This document shows, in pieces, positions 8,951 to 17,127 of a DNA stretch of 64,000 nucleotides (positions are counted from its first letter, which is position 1; each line of letters starts with the position of its first letter). The notes under the pieces are model-generated. The model was not told where the DNA came from and searched no databases. It was given only the letters and a program-made list of their open reading frames with translations. Origin of the DNA: Dokdonella sp. (GTDB lineage Bacteria > Pseudomonadota > Gammaproteobacteria > Xanthomonadales > Rhodanobacteraceae); the NCBI RefSeq assembly GCF_019634775.1, contig NZ_JAHCAS010000001.1, positions 2,424,894 through 2,488,893 on the forward strand, written 5' to 3'. The translations under genes were made by a program, and so were the position numbers.

Positions 8951-8979
8951 GCCGCGCTTTGTCCTTCCGGAATCCCGCC

Positions 8980-10152
8980 ATGGCCGCTGCCCCGCTCAAT
9001 CCCGTCGATCTCTACGATGTGCGCTCCCTGCTCAGCGAGGAGGAGCGTGCCGTGCAGGACACGGTGGCGCGCTTCACCGACGAGCGCGTGCTGCCGATCA
9101 TCGGCGACTGCTTCGACCGCGGCGTGTTTCCGACCGAGCTGATTCCCGAGATGGCCGAACTCGGCCTGCTCGGTTCGAGCCTGCCGACCGAGTACGGCTG
9201 CGCCGGCCTCAATGGCGTCGCCTACGGCCTGATCTGCCAGGAGCTCGAGCGTGGCGACTCCGGTCTGCGCAGCTTCGCCTCGGTGCAGTCCTCGCTGTGC
9301 ATGTACCCGATCTACGCCTATGGCAGCGAGGAGCAGCGTCGCCGCTGGCTGCCCGACATGGCCGCCGGCAAGGTCATCGGCTGCTTCGGCCTGACCGAAC
9401 CGCAGGGCGGCTCCGATCCGGCCAGCATGCGCACGCACGCGAAGAAGGATGGCGCCGACTGGATCCTCAACGGCTCGAAGATGTGGATCACCAACGGCAA
9501 CCTTGCCCACATCGCGATCGTCTGGGCGCAGACCGACGACGGCATCCAGGGTTTCGTCGTCGAGAAGGATTTCGCCGGCTACACCGCGCAGGAAATCCAC
9601 AAGAAGATGAGCCTGCGCGCGTCGGTCACCTCGGCGCTGTACTTCGACAACGTGCGCGTGCCGGAGGCGAACCGCCTGCCCAACGTGAAGGGCCTCAAGG
9701 GGCCGCTCGGCTGCCTCACCCAGGCGCGCTACGGCATCACCTGGGGGCCGATCGGCGCGGCCATCGCCTGTTATAGCGAGGCGCTCGAGTACTCGAAGAC
9801 GCGCATCCTGTTCAAGCAGCCGATCGCCGCGCGCCAGGCCGTGCAGATCAAACTCGCCGAGATGGCCCGGCGCATCACCCTGGCCCAGCTCCTGTCGTTG
9901 CAGCTCGGTCGCCTCAAGGACGCCGGCACGATGCAGCCGACCCAGGTCTCGCTGGCCAAGTGGAACAACTGCCGCATGGCCATCGACATCGCCCGCGAGG
10001 CACGCGACATCCTCGGCGGCGCCGGCATCACCACCGAACACTGCCCGATCCGCCACGCGCTGAACCTCGAATCGGTCATCACCTACGAAGGCACGGAGAC
10101 TGTGCACCAGCTCGTGGTCGGCCGCGAGGTGACCGGGATCAACGCGTTCTGA
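8980..10152 (+). CDS. gcdH: Glutaryl-CoA dehydrogenase (acyl-CoA dehydrogenase family)
   Basis: A 390-residue FAD enzyme that oxidises and decarboxylates glutaryl-CoA to crotonyl-CoA in lysine and tryptophan breakdown. GcdH-type signatures are SFASVQSSLCMYPIYAYGS, FGLTEPQGGSDP, RASVTSALYFDNVRVPE and YGITWGPIGAAIACYSEAL, with the catalytic Glu in TYEGTETVHQLV near residue 370. The three acyl-CoA dehydrogenase domains are complete. ATG 8980 is preferred; an in-frame TTG at 8959 is less likely. Other genes of the pathway are not next to it, and a TACAAT promoter element lies upstream. Confidence 0.93.
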   Translation: MAAAPLNPVDLYDVRSLLSEEERAVQDTVARFTDERVLPIIGDCFDRGVFPTELIPEMAELGLLGSSLPTEYGCAGLNGVAYGLICQELERGDSGLRSFASVQSSLCMYPIYAYGSEEQRRRWLPDMAAGKVIGCFGLTEPQGGSDPASMRTHAKKDGADWILNGSKMWITNGNLAHIAIVWAQTDDGIQGFVVEKDFAGYTAQEIHKKMSLRASVTSALYFDNVRVPEANRLPNVKGLKGPLGCLTQARYGITWGPIGAAIACYSEALEYSKTRILFKQPIAARQAVQIKLAEMARRITLAQLLSLQLGRLKDAGTMQPTQVSLAKWNNCRMAIDIAREARDILGGAGITTEHCPIRHALNLESVITYEGTETVHQLVVGREVTGINAF

Positions 10153-10169
10153 GCCCTGTTCGCGGCACC

Positions 10170-10742
10170 GTGATCCAGCGCAAGCGCAATGCCCTCATCG
10201 CCTTCGCTGCCAGCCTGTCTGCTGTCGTCGTGACACTGTTCGGCTGGCAGGCTTGGCTGCAGCATCAATCGCGGCTCGAGCGCGAGGTGGCGGAATCCGC
10301 GCAGCGGGTGGCGCTGACGCGCGGAAACGGGCTGGTTGATCAATTGGTGGCCGAAGAGCGTGCGATCGAGACGGTGCGCGGCGATCTTGTCGCGGCGTCG
10401 ATGGCCCGGACGGCGGTGGCCGAGGCATACCTGGCGAGCGGACGGATGCCTGCTTCAAATGCCGCAGCCGGGTTGCCTGACCCGGTGCACTACCGCGGTG
10501 GCAGCATGTACAGCCTGAGCGTCGGTGAAGGGGGGCGGATCGTGATGAGCTTCGACGCGACCTCTGGCAAGGAAGGTGGCACGATCGAACTCCTGCCGGA
10601 CCTCGCCGGTGTCGAGGCGATGGGTGTCGAGTGGCATTGCACGACGGCGGACTACGCCTGGATCGGACGCGCGCTGCCGTCCTGCGAGTTCATCGCGGAG
10701 CAGGCCACCGGTGCTCCGCTGGAGTCGGAATCGCCACCATGA
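10170..10742 (+). CDS. Pilin-like membrane-anchored protein
   Basis: A 190-residue protein starting at GTG 10170, 17 bases after gcdH. Residues 8-25 form one hydrophobic helix, followed by a charged helix to about residue 75. The C-terminal half resembles the globular part of type IV pilins: EAYLASGRMP, GGSMYSLSVGEGGRIVMSFD and a Cys pair (WHCTT ... LPSCEF) placed like the pilin disulfide loop. No prepilin peptidase site (G-FTLIE) is seen, so it would stay anchored rather than be processed. Its stop overlaps the GNAT start by 4 nt. The pilin link is from pattern only; a periplasmic structural or sensory protein is possible. Confidence 0.6.
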   Translation: MIQRKRNALIAFAASLSAVVVTLFGWQAWLQHQSRLEREVAESAQRVALTRGNGLVDQLVAEERAIETVRGDLVAASMARTAVAEAYLASGRMPASNAAAGLPDPVHYRGGSMYSLSVGEGGRIVMSFDATSGKEGGTIELLPDLAGVEAMGVEWHCTTADYAWIGRALPSCEFIAEQATGAPLESESPP

Positions 10743-11293
10743 GTCGTATCGATCTGCGTCTGGAAACACCGCGACTGCTTCTGCGACCGCCGCAGCGGGA
10801 GGATTTCGAGCCGTGGGCCGCGTTCTCCGCCGACGAACTGGCCACGCGCCACATCGGCGGCGCACAGGTGCGTCCGATCGCCTGGCGCAATTTCCTCACC
10901 ATGGTCGGCGCCTGGCAGATCCAGGGCTTCGGATTCTTTTCGGTGATCGAGAAGGCGACCGGGCAATGGGTCGGACGCCTCGGGCCATGGATGCCGGACG
11001 GCTGGCCCGGTACCGAGGTCGGCTGGAGCCTGGTGCGCGCAGCCTGGGGCAAGGGTTATGCGACCGAAGGTGCGACCGCGGCGATGGACTGGGCAGTCGC
11101 CACGCTCGGCTGGAGCGAAGTGATCCACACGATCGATCCTGCCAACGAGGCGTCGAAGGCCGTCGCGCGCCGCCTCGGCTCGCGCCTGCTGCGCATGGGA
11201 CACCTGCCAGCGCCGGCCGACTTCGATGTCGAGATCTGGGGCCAATCGCGCGAGGAATGGCTGGCACGTCGCGCGGCACCCGTGCCGGCATGA
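10739..11293 (+). CDS. GNAT family N-acetyltransferase (RimJ/RimL type)
   Basis: A 184-residue cytoplasmic acetyltransferase. The N-terminus LETPRLLLRPPQREDFEPW is the usual opening of RimJ/RimL-like GNATs. VGWSLVRAAWGKGYATEGA (about 95-113) is motif A, which binds the acetyl-CoA pyrophosphate, and HTIDPANEASKAVARRLG (about 135-152) is motif B. The substrate could be a protein N-terminus or a small molecule. The ATGA overlap with the pilin-like gene predicts translational coupling. Confidence 0.88.
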   Translation: MSRIDLRLETPRLLLRPPQREDFEPWAAFSADELATRHIGGAQVRPIAWRNFLTMVGAWQIQGFGFFSVIEKATGQWVGRLGPWMPDGWPGTEVGWSLVRAAWGKGYATEGATAAMDWAVATLGWSEVIHTIDPANEASKAVARRLGSRLLRMGHLPAPADFDVEIWGQSREEWLARRAAPVPA

Positions 11294-11672
11294 CCGCGCC
11301 GCAAGGGCATGAAACCGCTGCTTGACGGTTCGGGAAACGATGGCTCAGCCGGGCTTGCCGGTTTCATGGATTGATGTTCGACCGCACCTCGTGGCTGCGT
11401 CGATGCGCGAGCCCGCCGGCAATGCGGTGCGACCGGGGCGGATCGACGTGACGGCCTGATCATCGCTCTTAGCCGATCGCCTCGTCGACCGTGCCGGTCG
11501 ATGTGTCGATCGATTGGCAGGGCTGCGCCCACTGCATCGTGGGTCGCGCAACCAGTGGCGGGCACGCCTTCGCCGAGTCCCGAGGCGGCGGGTTTGGCGG
11601 GCGTTGCCATGTCCTCGGCTGCCGTGCCCTGGCACCGCTACAATGATGGTCTTGCCCTTGCTATCCAATGTC
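11294..11672. other. Intergenic stretch, 379 bp, no gene recognised
   Basis: Open frames here, including one of 121 codons on the - strand (11345-11710), have no domain pattern and no ribosome site and run into the next gene. Apart from a TACAAT box near 11639, I see nothing that can be named. Confidence 0.5.
11639..11644 (+). promoter_or_regulatory. Candidate -10 box (TACAAT) of the E1 fusion gene
   Basis: ACCGCTACAATGATG matches the gcdH -10 context over nine bases and lies 28 bases before ATG 11673. No convincing -35 is visible at 16-18 bases. Confidence 0.45.
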
Positions 11673-13955
11673 ATGGCCGTCGTTCCTTCCATCGCTCCCC
11701 GTGTCATCACTGCCCGTCACCGCGGCCTCAACCGTGCCGAGATCTGCGATCAGAACTTCGTCGAGTTCGTGCGCGAGTGGGATGGTCGCGTGCAGCGGCG
11801 GCCGGCGGACGATGCGCCGGTGCTGCCCGACAGCACACTCGATGCGCATGGTTTTCTGGAGCTGTTCGAGTCGCAACTGATCTCCCGTCACCTTGACTTG
11901 ATGGCACGCGTGCTGCGCGTGCAGAACAAGGTGTTCTACACGATCGGTTCGAGCGGCCACGAGGGCAATGCGATGGTTGCCCGCCTGACCAGGCACACCG
12001 ACCCGGCCTTCCTGCACTACCGCTCGGGGGCCTTCATGGCCGAGCGTTTCCGCAAGCTGCCGGGCATGGATCCGGTCATGGACTCGGCGCTGTCGTTCGC
12101 GGCGAGCAAGGACGATCCGGCCTCGGGCGGGCGCCACAAGGTGTGGGGCTCGAAGCCGCTGTGGGTGCTGCCGCAGACCTCGACGATCGCCTCGCACCTG
12201 CCCAAAGCACTGGGCACGGCGCTGGCGATCGAACAGGCGCGCCGCATCGGTCGTGCCTTGCCGATCCCGACTGATTCGATTGCGATCTGCTCTTTCGGCG
12301 ACGCCTCGTCGAACCACGCAACTGCGCAGACGGCATTCAATGCGGCGGCCTGGTCGGCCTACCAGAAGCTGCCGGCACCGGTGCTGTTCGTCTGCGAAGA
12401 CAACGGCATCGGCATCTCGGTGAAGACGCCGGACGGCTGGATCGCGCGCAACTTCTCCGGGCGTCGCGATCTCGACTATTTCCACGCTGATGGCCTCGAC
12501 CTCGCCAAAGGCCATGCGGACGTCGCGCGCGCGGTCGAGCATTGCCGATCGACGCGCCGCCCGACCTTCCTGCACCTGCGCACGACGCGCATCATGGGTC
12601 ATGCCGGCACCGACTTCGAGATCGAGTGGCGCAGTGTCGAGGAACTGGTCGCCGTCGAGGCCACCGATCCGCTGCTGCGCTCGGCCGCGATTGCGCTCGA
12701 ATCGGGCCTGTACACGCCGGAGTCGCTGCTCGCGCAGTACGAAGCGATCCGGGCGCGCTGTTTCGCCGCCGCCGAGGAAGCCGACCGTCGACCGAAGCTG
12801 ATCACGCTTGCCGAGGTCGTGGCGCCGCTGGCGCCGTACACGCCGGATGCGGTTGCCGCCGAGGCGACCCGCGCCGGCGATGCCGCGCGTCGGCTCGAAG
12901 TGTTCGGAGGCGAGGACAAACTGCCCGAGAAGCAGCCGCCGCGCCACCTCGCCATCCTCATCAACCAGGCCCTGCACGATCTCATGGGCAAGTACCCGGA
13001 AACGCTGCTGTTCGGCGAGGACGTGGCGCAGAAGGGCGGTGTGTACACGGTGACGAAAGGCCTGCACAAGGCATTCAAGGGCGCGCGCGTGTTCAATACC
13101 CTGCTCGACGAGACGACCATCCTCGGCCTCGCCCAGGGCTACGCCAACCTGGGGTTCCTGCCGATTCCGGAGATCCAGTACCTCGCCTATTTCCATAACG
13201 CCTGCGATCAGATCCGCGGCGAGGCCGCCTCGCTGCAGTTTTTCTCCAACGACCAGTACCGCAACCCGATGCTCGTGCGCATCGCCGGTCTCGGCTACCA
13301 GCGTGGTTTCGGCGGGCACTTCCACAACGACAATTCGATCACCGCCCTGCGCGACATTCCGGGCCTGGTGGTCGGCTGTCCGAGTCGTGGCGATGACGCC
13401 GCGACCATGCTGCGTACCCTGGCGGCGTTGGCCAAAGTCGATGGTCGTGTGGCCGTGTTCCTTGAACCGATTGCCCTGTACATGACCAAGGATCTGCATG
13501 CCCCCGGGGATGGCGAGTGGTCGTTCGCCTACCCGCCACCCGGCGAGGCGATGCCGCTCGGCGAGGGCAGGGCGTATGGTCCGCAGGACGCCGAACTCCT
13601 GATCCTCACCTACGGCAACGGCGTGCCGATGAGCCTGCGCGCGACGCGTGCTTTGGAAGCGGAAGGCCGCAGTGTGCGCGTGATCGACCTGCGTTGGCTG
13701 GTGCCGCTCAACGAGGCGTACATCGTCGCCGAGGCGCGGCGCGCGAAGCGTATTCTCGTCGTCGACGAGGGGCGCCGCTCGGCGGGTATCGGCGAGGGCG
13801 TCATCACGGCGATCGTGGAAGGCGGTTGTGCGGCCACGCCGCTGGCGCGCGTGGTCGGGGCCGACACCTACACTCCGCTGGCCGGCGCCGCCTGCGCCGT
13901 GCTGCCGAGCGATGCCGAGGTCGTTGCCGCCGCCCGCTCCCTGCTGGGCGATTGA
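11673..13955 (+). CDS. Fused 2-oxoacid dehydrogenase E1 (alpha and beta), TPP-dependent
   Basis: A 760-residue protein that joins both E1 subunits of a branched-chain/acetoin-type 2-oxoacid dehydrogenase. The alpha part (about 1-400) has the TPP motif region GDASSNHATAQTAFN and LFVCEDNGIGISV. The beta part (about 420-760) has LLFGEDVAQKGGVYTVTKGL, RVFNTLLDETTILGLAQGYA and the C-terminal VVDEGRRSAGIGEGV. No E2 or E3 gene is nearby, so it must share a core encoded elsewhere. In-frame ATGs at 11643 and 11646 overlap the -10-like TACAAT, so ATG 11673 is chosen. Branched-chain 2-oxoacids are the most likely substrates, but this is not proven by sequence. Confidence 0.85.
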   Translation: MAVVPSIAPRVITARHRGLNRAEICDQNFVEFVREWDGRVQRRPADDAPVLPDSTLDAHGFLELFESQLISRHLDLMARVLRVQNKVFYTIGSSGHEGNAMVARLTRHTDPAFLHYRSGAFMAERFRKLPGMDPVMDSALSFAASKDDPASGGRHKVWGSKPLWVLPQTSTIASHLPKALGTALAIEQARRIGRALPIPTDSIAICSFGDASSNHATAQTAFNAAAWSAYQKLPAPVLFVCEDNGIGISVKTPDGWIARNFSGRRDLDYFHADGLDLAKGHADVARAVEHCRSTRRPTFLHLRTTRIMGHAGTDFEIEWRSVEELVAVEATDPLLRSAAIALESGLYTPESLLAQYEAIRARCFAAAEEADRRPKLITLAEVVAPLAPYTPDAVAAEATRAGDAARRLEVFGGEDKLPEKQPPRHLAILINQALHDLMGKYPETLLFGEDVAQKGGVYTVTKGLHKAFKGARVFNTLLDETTILGLAQGYANLGFLPIPEIQYLAYFHNACDQIRGEAASLQFFSNDQYRNPMLVRIAGLGYQRGFGGHFHNDNSITALRDIPGLVVGCPSRGDDAATMLRTLAALAKVDGRVAVFLEPIALYMTKDLHAPGDGEWSFAYPPPGEAMPLGEGRAYGPQDAELLILTYGNGVPMSLRATRALEAEGRSVRVIDLRWLVPLNEAYIVAEARRAKRILVVDEGRRSAGIGEGVITAIVEGGCAATPLARVVGADTYTPLAGAACAVLPSDAEVVAAARSLLGD

Positions 13956-14015
13956 GGGGCCGGTGGGATCGATCCAAGTGGAGCGTGAGGGGGGAATCCC
14001 CTATCATCGCCGCCG

Positions 14016-14909
14016 ATGAGCGTTCAGCAGTCGCAAACCATCCTCTTTGCCGACGTCTCCGGCAGCACCAAGCTGTTCGAGACGCGCGGCGACGTGCGCG
14101 CGCGAGGCATCATTGCCGCCGTACTGAACGCGCTCACCGAAGTCGCCCATCGTCACGGTGGCCGCGTGGTCAAGACCATTGGCGACGAGGTGATGTGCAC
14201 GTTCCCGGGTGCTGCGAACGGCCTGCTTGCATCAACCGACATGCAGCGCCGGGTCAAGTCGGAACCGGATTTCCTCGTCGAGAACATCGGCATCCGCATC
14301 GGCCTGCACCACGGCGAGGCCTTGGTCGAGGACGGTGACGTGTTCGGCGACGCGGTCAACGTCGCCGCGCGCATGGCCGCCCTGGCCAAGCGTGACCAGA
14401 TCGTCGCCACAGCGAGCACTTCGTCCGGGATAACCAACGCGGCCGGCCTGCGTGTGCGCTCGATCGGTACGGCGCGCGTGTCGGGCAAACTGCTGCCGAT
14501 CGAAATCGTAGACGTGATGTGGCAGGAGGATGTCTCGCACGTCACTACCGTGCAGCGCGTCGTCCAGTTTGCCGATGCGCCGGTCGAGCGCATGCGTCTC
14601 GTGTTGATGTACCGGGGGCAGGCATTCACGATCGACGAACTCGCCGATCCATTCACCCTAGGTCGTGAGCCAGGACACAGCCTCACCGTCGATGCCGACT
14701 GGGTGTCGCGCGACCACGCCATGATCGAATGGAAGCGTGGGCATTTCGTCTTCACCGACCGTTCGACCAATGGCAGCTGGGTCGCCATCGGCAACGAGGA
14801 GGTGTTCGTCCACCGGGATGTCTTCCACCTGCGCCGCTCAGGCACGATCAGCCTCGGCCAGGCGCCCGCCGCCGGCCCGACCGATCTTATCCAGTTCGAG
14901 TGTCGTTGA
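14016..14909 (+). CDS. Class III adenylate/guanylate cyclase with C-terminal FHA domain
   Basis: A 297-residue soluble protein. Residues 8-170 form a class III cyclase homology domain: metal Asp in LFADVSGST, adenine-type Lys and second metal Asp in VVKTIGDEV, and the transition-state Asn/Arg in FGDAVNVAARM, so it looks catalytically complete. Residues about 200-290 form an FHA domain with FTLGREPGHSL, WVSRDHA and FTDRSTNGSWV, the standard GR, SRxH and NGS phosphothreonine-binding elements. A phospho-regulated cAMP synthase is a fair reading. TATCAT at 14002 is only 9 bases from the ATG, so the mRNA may be nearly leaderless. Confidence 0.9.
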   Translation: MSVQQSQTILFADVSGSTKLFETRGDVRARGIIAAVLNALTEVAHRHGGRVVKTIGDEVMCTFPGAANGLLASTDMQRRVKSEPDFLVENIGIRIGLHHGEALVEDGDVFGDAVNVAARMAALAKRDQIVATASTSSGITNAAGLRVRSIGTARVSGKLLPIEIVDVMWQEDVSHVTTVQRVVQFADAPVERMRLVLMYRGQAFTIDELADPFTLGREPGHSLTVDADWVSRDHAMIEWKRGHFVFTDRSTNGSWVAIGNEEVFVHRDVFHLRRSGTISLGQAPAAGPTDLIQFECR

Positions 14910-14949
14910 TCGCGGCGTATCGGGCTGTTTCCTGCGAAGAATTGTGCTG

Positions 14950-15695
14950 CGGGAAACGCCTTCAGGCGTGATGCTTCTTCTTCGTTGGGGTGTTGTACGG
15001 CAGGGGCATCGCGGCTGAAGCCGCTTCCTACAGCCGCTTCCTACAGCCGCTTCCTACGACCGCTTCCTACGACCGCTTCCTGCGCGCGCTTCCTGCGGGG
15101 TGGGGTGGGTTTGGTGGCTGTAGGAAACGCCTTCAGGCGTGATGCTTCTTCTTCGTTGGGGTGTTGTACGGCAGGGGCATCGCGGCTGAAGCCGCTTCCT
15201 ACAGCCGCTTCCTACAGCCGCTTCCTGCGGGCGCTTCCTGCGGGGTGGGGTGGGTTTGGTGGCTGTAGGAAACGCCTTCAGGCGTGATGCTTCTTCTTCG
15301 TTGGGGTGTTGTACGGCAGGGGCATCGCGGCTGAAGCCGCTTCCTACAGCCGCTGCCTACGGGCGCTTCCTGCGGGCGCTCCCTGCGGGGCGGGGCGGGT
15401 TTGGTGGCTGTAGGAAACGCCTTCAGGCGTGATGCTTCTTCGGTGGGGTGTTGTACGGCAGGGGCATCGCGGCTGAAGCCGCTTCCTACAGCCGCTTCCT
15501 GCGCGTGCTTCCTGCGGGGTGGGGTGGGTTTGGTGGCTGTAGGAAACGCCTTCAGGCGTGATGCTTCTTCTTCGTTGGGGTGTTGTACGGCAGGGGCATC
15601 GCGGCTGAAGCCGCTTCCTACAGCCGCTTCCTGTGGCCGCTTTCTACAGCCGTTTCCTACGGGCGCTTCCTGTGGCGGGTTCCTGTGGCCATCTC
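14950..15695. repeat. Tandem array of paired TAGGA-TTCA-GATGC palindromes, five units
   Basis: Five units begin near 14950, 15121, 15266, 15411 and 15540, spaced 171, 145, 145 and 129 bases, the last about 155 long. Each holds TAGGAAACGCCTTCAGGCGT with GATGC, a TTCTTCGTTGGGGTGTTGTA linker, then GCATCGCGGCTGAAGCCGCT plus TCCTACAG in the opposite sense, then a variable run of 12-base CCGCTTCCTAC(A/G) repeats and a GGGGTGGGTTTGGTGGCTG tail. It fills the gap between the convergent cyclase-FHA and DUF1501 genes. Open frames crossing it are repeat-encoded and not genes. Confidence 0.92.
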
Positions 15696-15718
15696 GATGG
15701 GCGTTTCCGCGGCGCGGA

Positions 15719-17122
15719 TCAGGCGGCTTCGAATCCGTGCGCGAACAGGCGGTCGAAGTCGTTGCTGTAGTCGGGCGGCAGGTCGGTGCCTTGGAAGATG
15801 CCGAGCGGGCTGTAGTTCGCGTAGCCCGGGAAGATGTAGCCGAGGTGGTTGTTGCCGGCACGGCGGATCAGGGCTTCCGACAGCACGCGGCGGAAGTCGA
15901 CGGTGACCTGCACGTCCTCGCCTTCGAACAGGGCTTCGCCGACCAGGCCGGCGAACTGCTGGCGACCATAGACCTGGCCGCCGTTCACGGAACCGCCGAG
16001 TACCATCATCACGTTGCCGTAGCCGTGATCGGTGCCCCCGCTGCCGTTCATACGCAGGCGTCGGCCGAACTCGCTCATGACGATGATACTGGTGCGCTGC
16101 GCGAAGTTGTTTGCGCCGGTGCCGTTGAGATCCTGGTAGAACGCGCCGAGGCCGTCCGACAGCGACTGCACGAGGATACCGAACGGGTCGTAGCTGTTGG
16201 TCGGCACGCCCTGACCGTTGTGGGTATCCCAGCTGGCCAGGTCGATAGCGGCTACGCGCAGGCCGAGGTCGGCCTTGAGCAGTTGGGCAATCATCTTGAG
16301 CTGATTGCCGAAGTTGTCGGTCGGATAGACCGCGCCGTTGGCCGGTGCGTAGTTGCCGAAATTCATGGGCCGCACGATCGACAGCGCATCGAGTGTCTGC
16401 CGGCCGGCTGCTTCCAGCGCGGAATTGCCGGCCCAGAGTTCGGGCAGGCGCTCGACCTGGCCGAGGAAGCCATTCGGAGCGCCACCGCTGTAACGATCGC
16501 GGTGGTTCCAGTTCCACGCCGACCAGTCGAGCTTGAAGTCGCCGCCGTTGCCCATCGTCACCGATTCGGTGCTGGCGACGAGACTGTTGGCGGTGATGCT
16601 GCCGGCCGAGAGTGCCGGGATCGTGATATTGGCGGGCAGGCCGGCACTGGCCAGGTGGCGGGTCAGCCAGCCGCTGCCGATGCCGGTCGCGCCTGGCGTG
16701 CCGTATTCCATGGTCTGTTGCGCATCGAAATGGCTGCGCGTGACCGGATGCGGCATGCCCGCGCCGATGACCACGGCCAGCTTGTTCTGCTGGTAGAGCG
16801 TGTTGAGCTTCGCCGCACGCGGGTGCAGGCCCCAGGTTGCTTGCGGGCTGTCGGAGTTGGCCAGCGCGAACGCCGCCCCGTTGCCGCTGACCGGGATGCG
16901 CAGGGTCGGGCGCGCCGCTTCGTAATGACTGCGGTCGTTGCCGCTGATCGGCGGGATCAGGCTGAGACCGTCGCAGCCACCGCGCAGGTAGACCACCACG
17001 ATCGTGTCGTAGTTGTTGGCTTCGGTCTGGCCGAAGGCAAGGCGTGCGCCCGGCACGAGGCCGGCAGTCAGTGCGCCGGTGGCGCAGGTCTTGAGGAAGT
17101 CACGGCGATCGAAGGCGTTCAT
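15719..17122 (-). CDS. DUF1501 domain protein, Tat-exported
   Basis: A 467-residue protein with a twin-arginine signal (RRDFLKTCATGALTAG, cleaved near residue 30). DUF1501 proteins have an alkaline phosphatase/sulfatase-like fold; here VVVYLRGGCDGLSLI, SHFDAQQTMEYG, ASWDTHNGQG, VMSEFGRRLRMNGSGGTDHG carry the conserved Asp/His residues. Function is unknown. It is downstream of, and 5 bases from, the DUF1800 gene, its usual partner, so the two probably act together in the periplasm or at the surface. The C-terminus is FDRLFAHGFEAA, an F..GFE ending discussed in the findings. The gene ends beside the repeat array. Confidence 0.88.
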   Translation of the reverse strand: MNAFDRRDFLKTCATGALTAGLVPGARLAFGQTEANNYDTIVVVYLRGGCDGLSLIPPISGNDRSHYEAARPTLRIPVSGNGAAFALANSDSPQATWGLHPRAAKLNTLYQQNKLAVVIGAGMPHPVTRSHFDAQQTMEYGTPGATGIGSGWLTRHLASAGLPANITIPALSAGSITANSLVASTESVTMGNGGDFKLDWSAWNWNHRDRYSGGAPNGFLGQVERLPELWAGNSALEAAGRQTLDALSIVRPMNFGNYAPANGAVYPTDNFGNQLKMIAQLLKADLGLRVAAIDLASWDTHNGQGVPTNSYDPFGILVQSLSDGLGAFYQDLNGTGANNFAQRTSIIVMSEFGRRLRMNGSGGTDHGYGNVMMVLGGSVNGGQVYGRQQFAGLVGEALFEGEDVQVTVDFRRVLSEALIRRAGNNHLGYIFPGYANYSPLGIFQGTDLPPDYSNDFDRLFAHGFEAA

Positions 17123-17127
17123 GGCGG

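Noticed and set aside
11345..11710. 121-codon - strand frame before the E1 fusion gene
   Set aside because: Low-complexity Arg-rich translation, no ribosome site, and overlaps the start of a clear gene.
14985..15906. Several + strand open frames with near-identical repeated residues (CCTAGASRLKPLPTAAS)
   Set aside because: They translate the tandem palindrome array in more than one frame and continue antisense to the DUF1501 gene; no ribosome site or domain.
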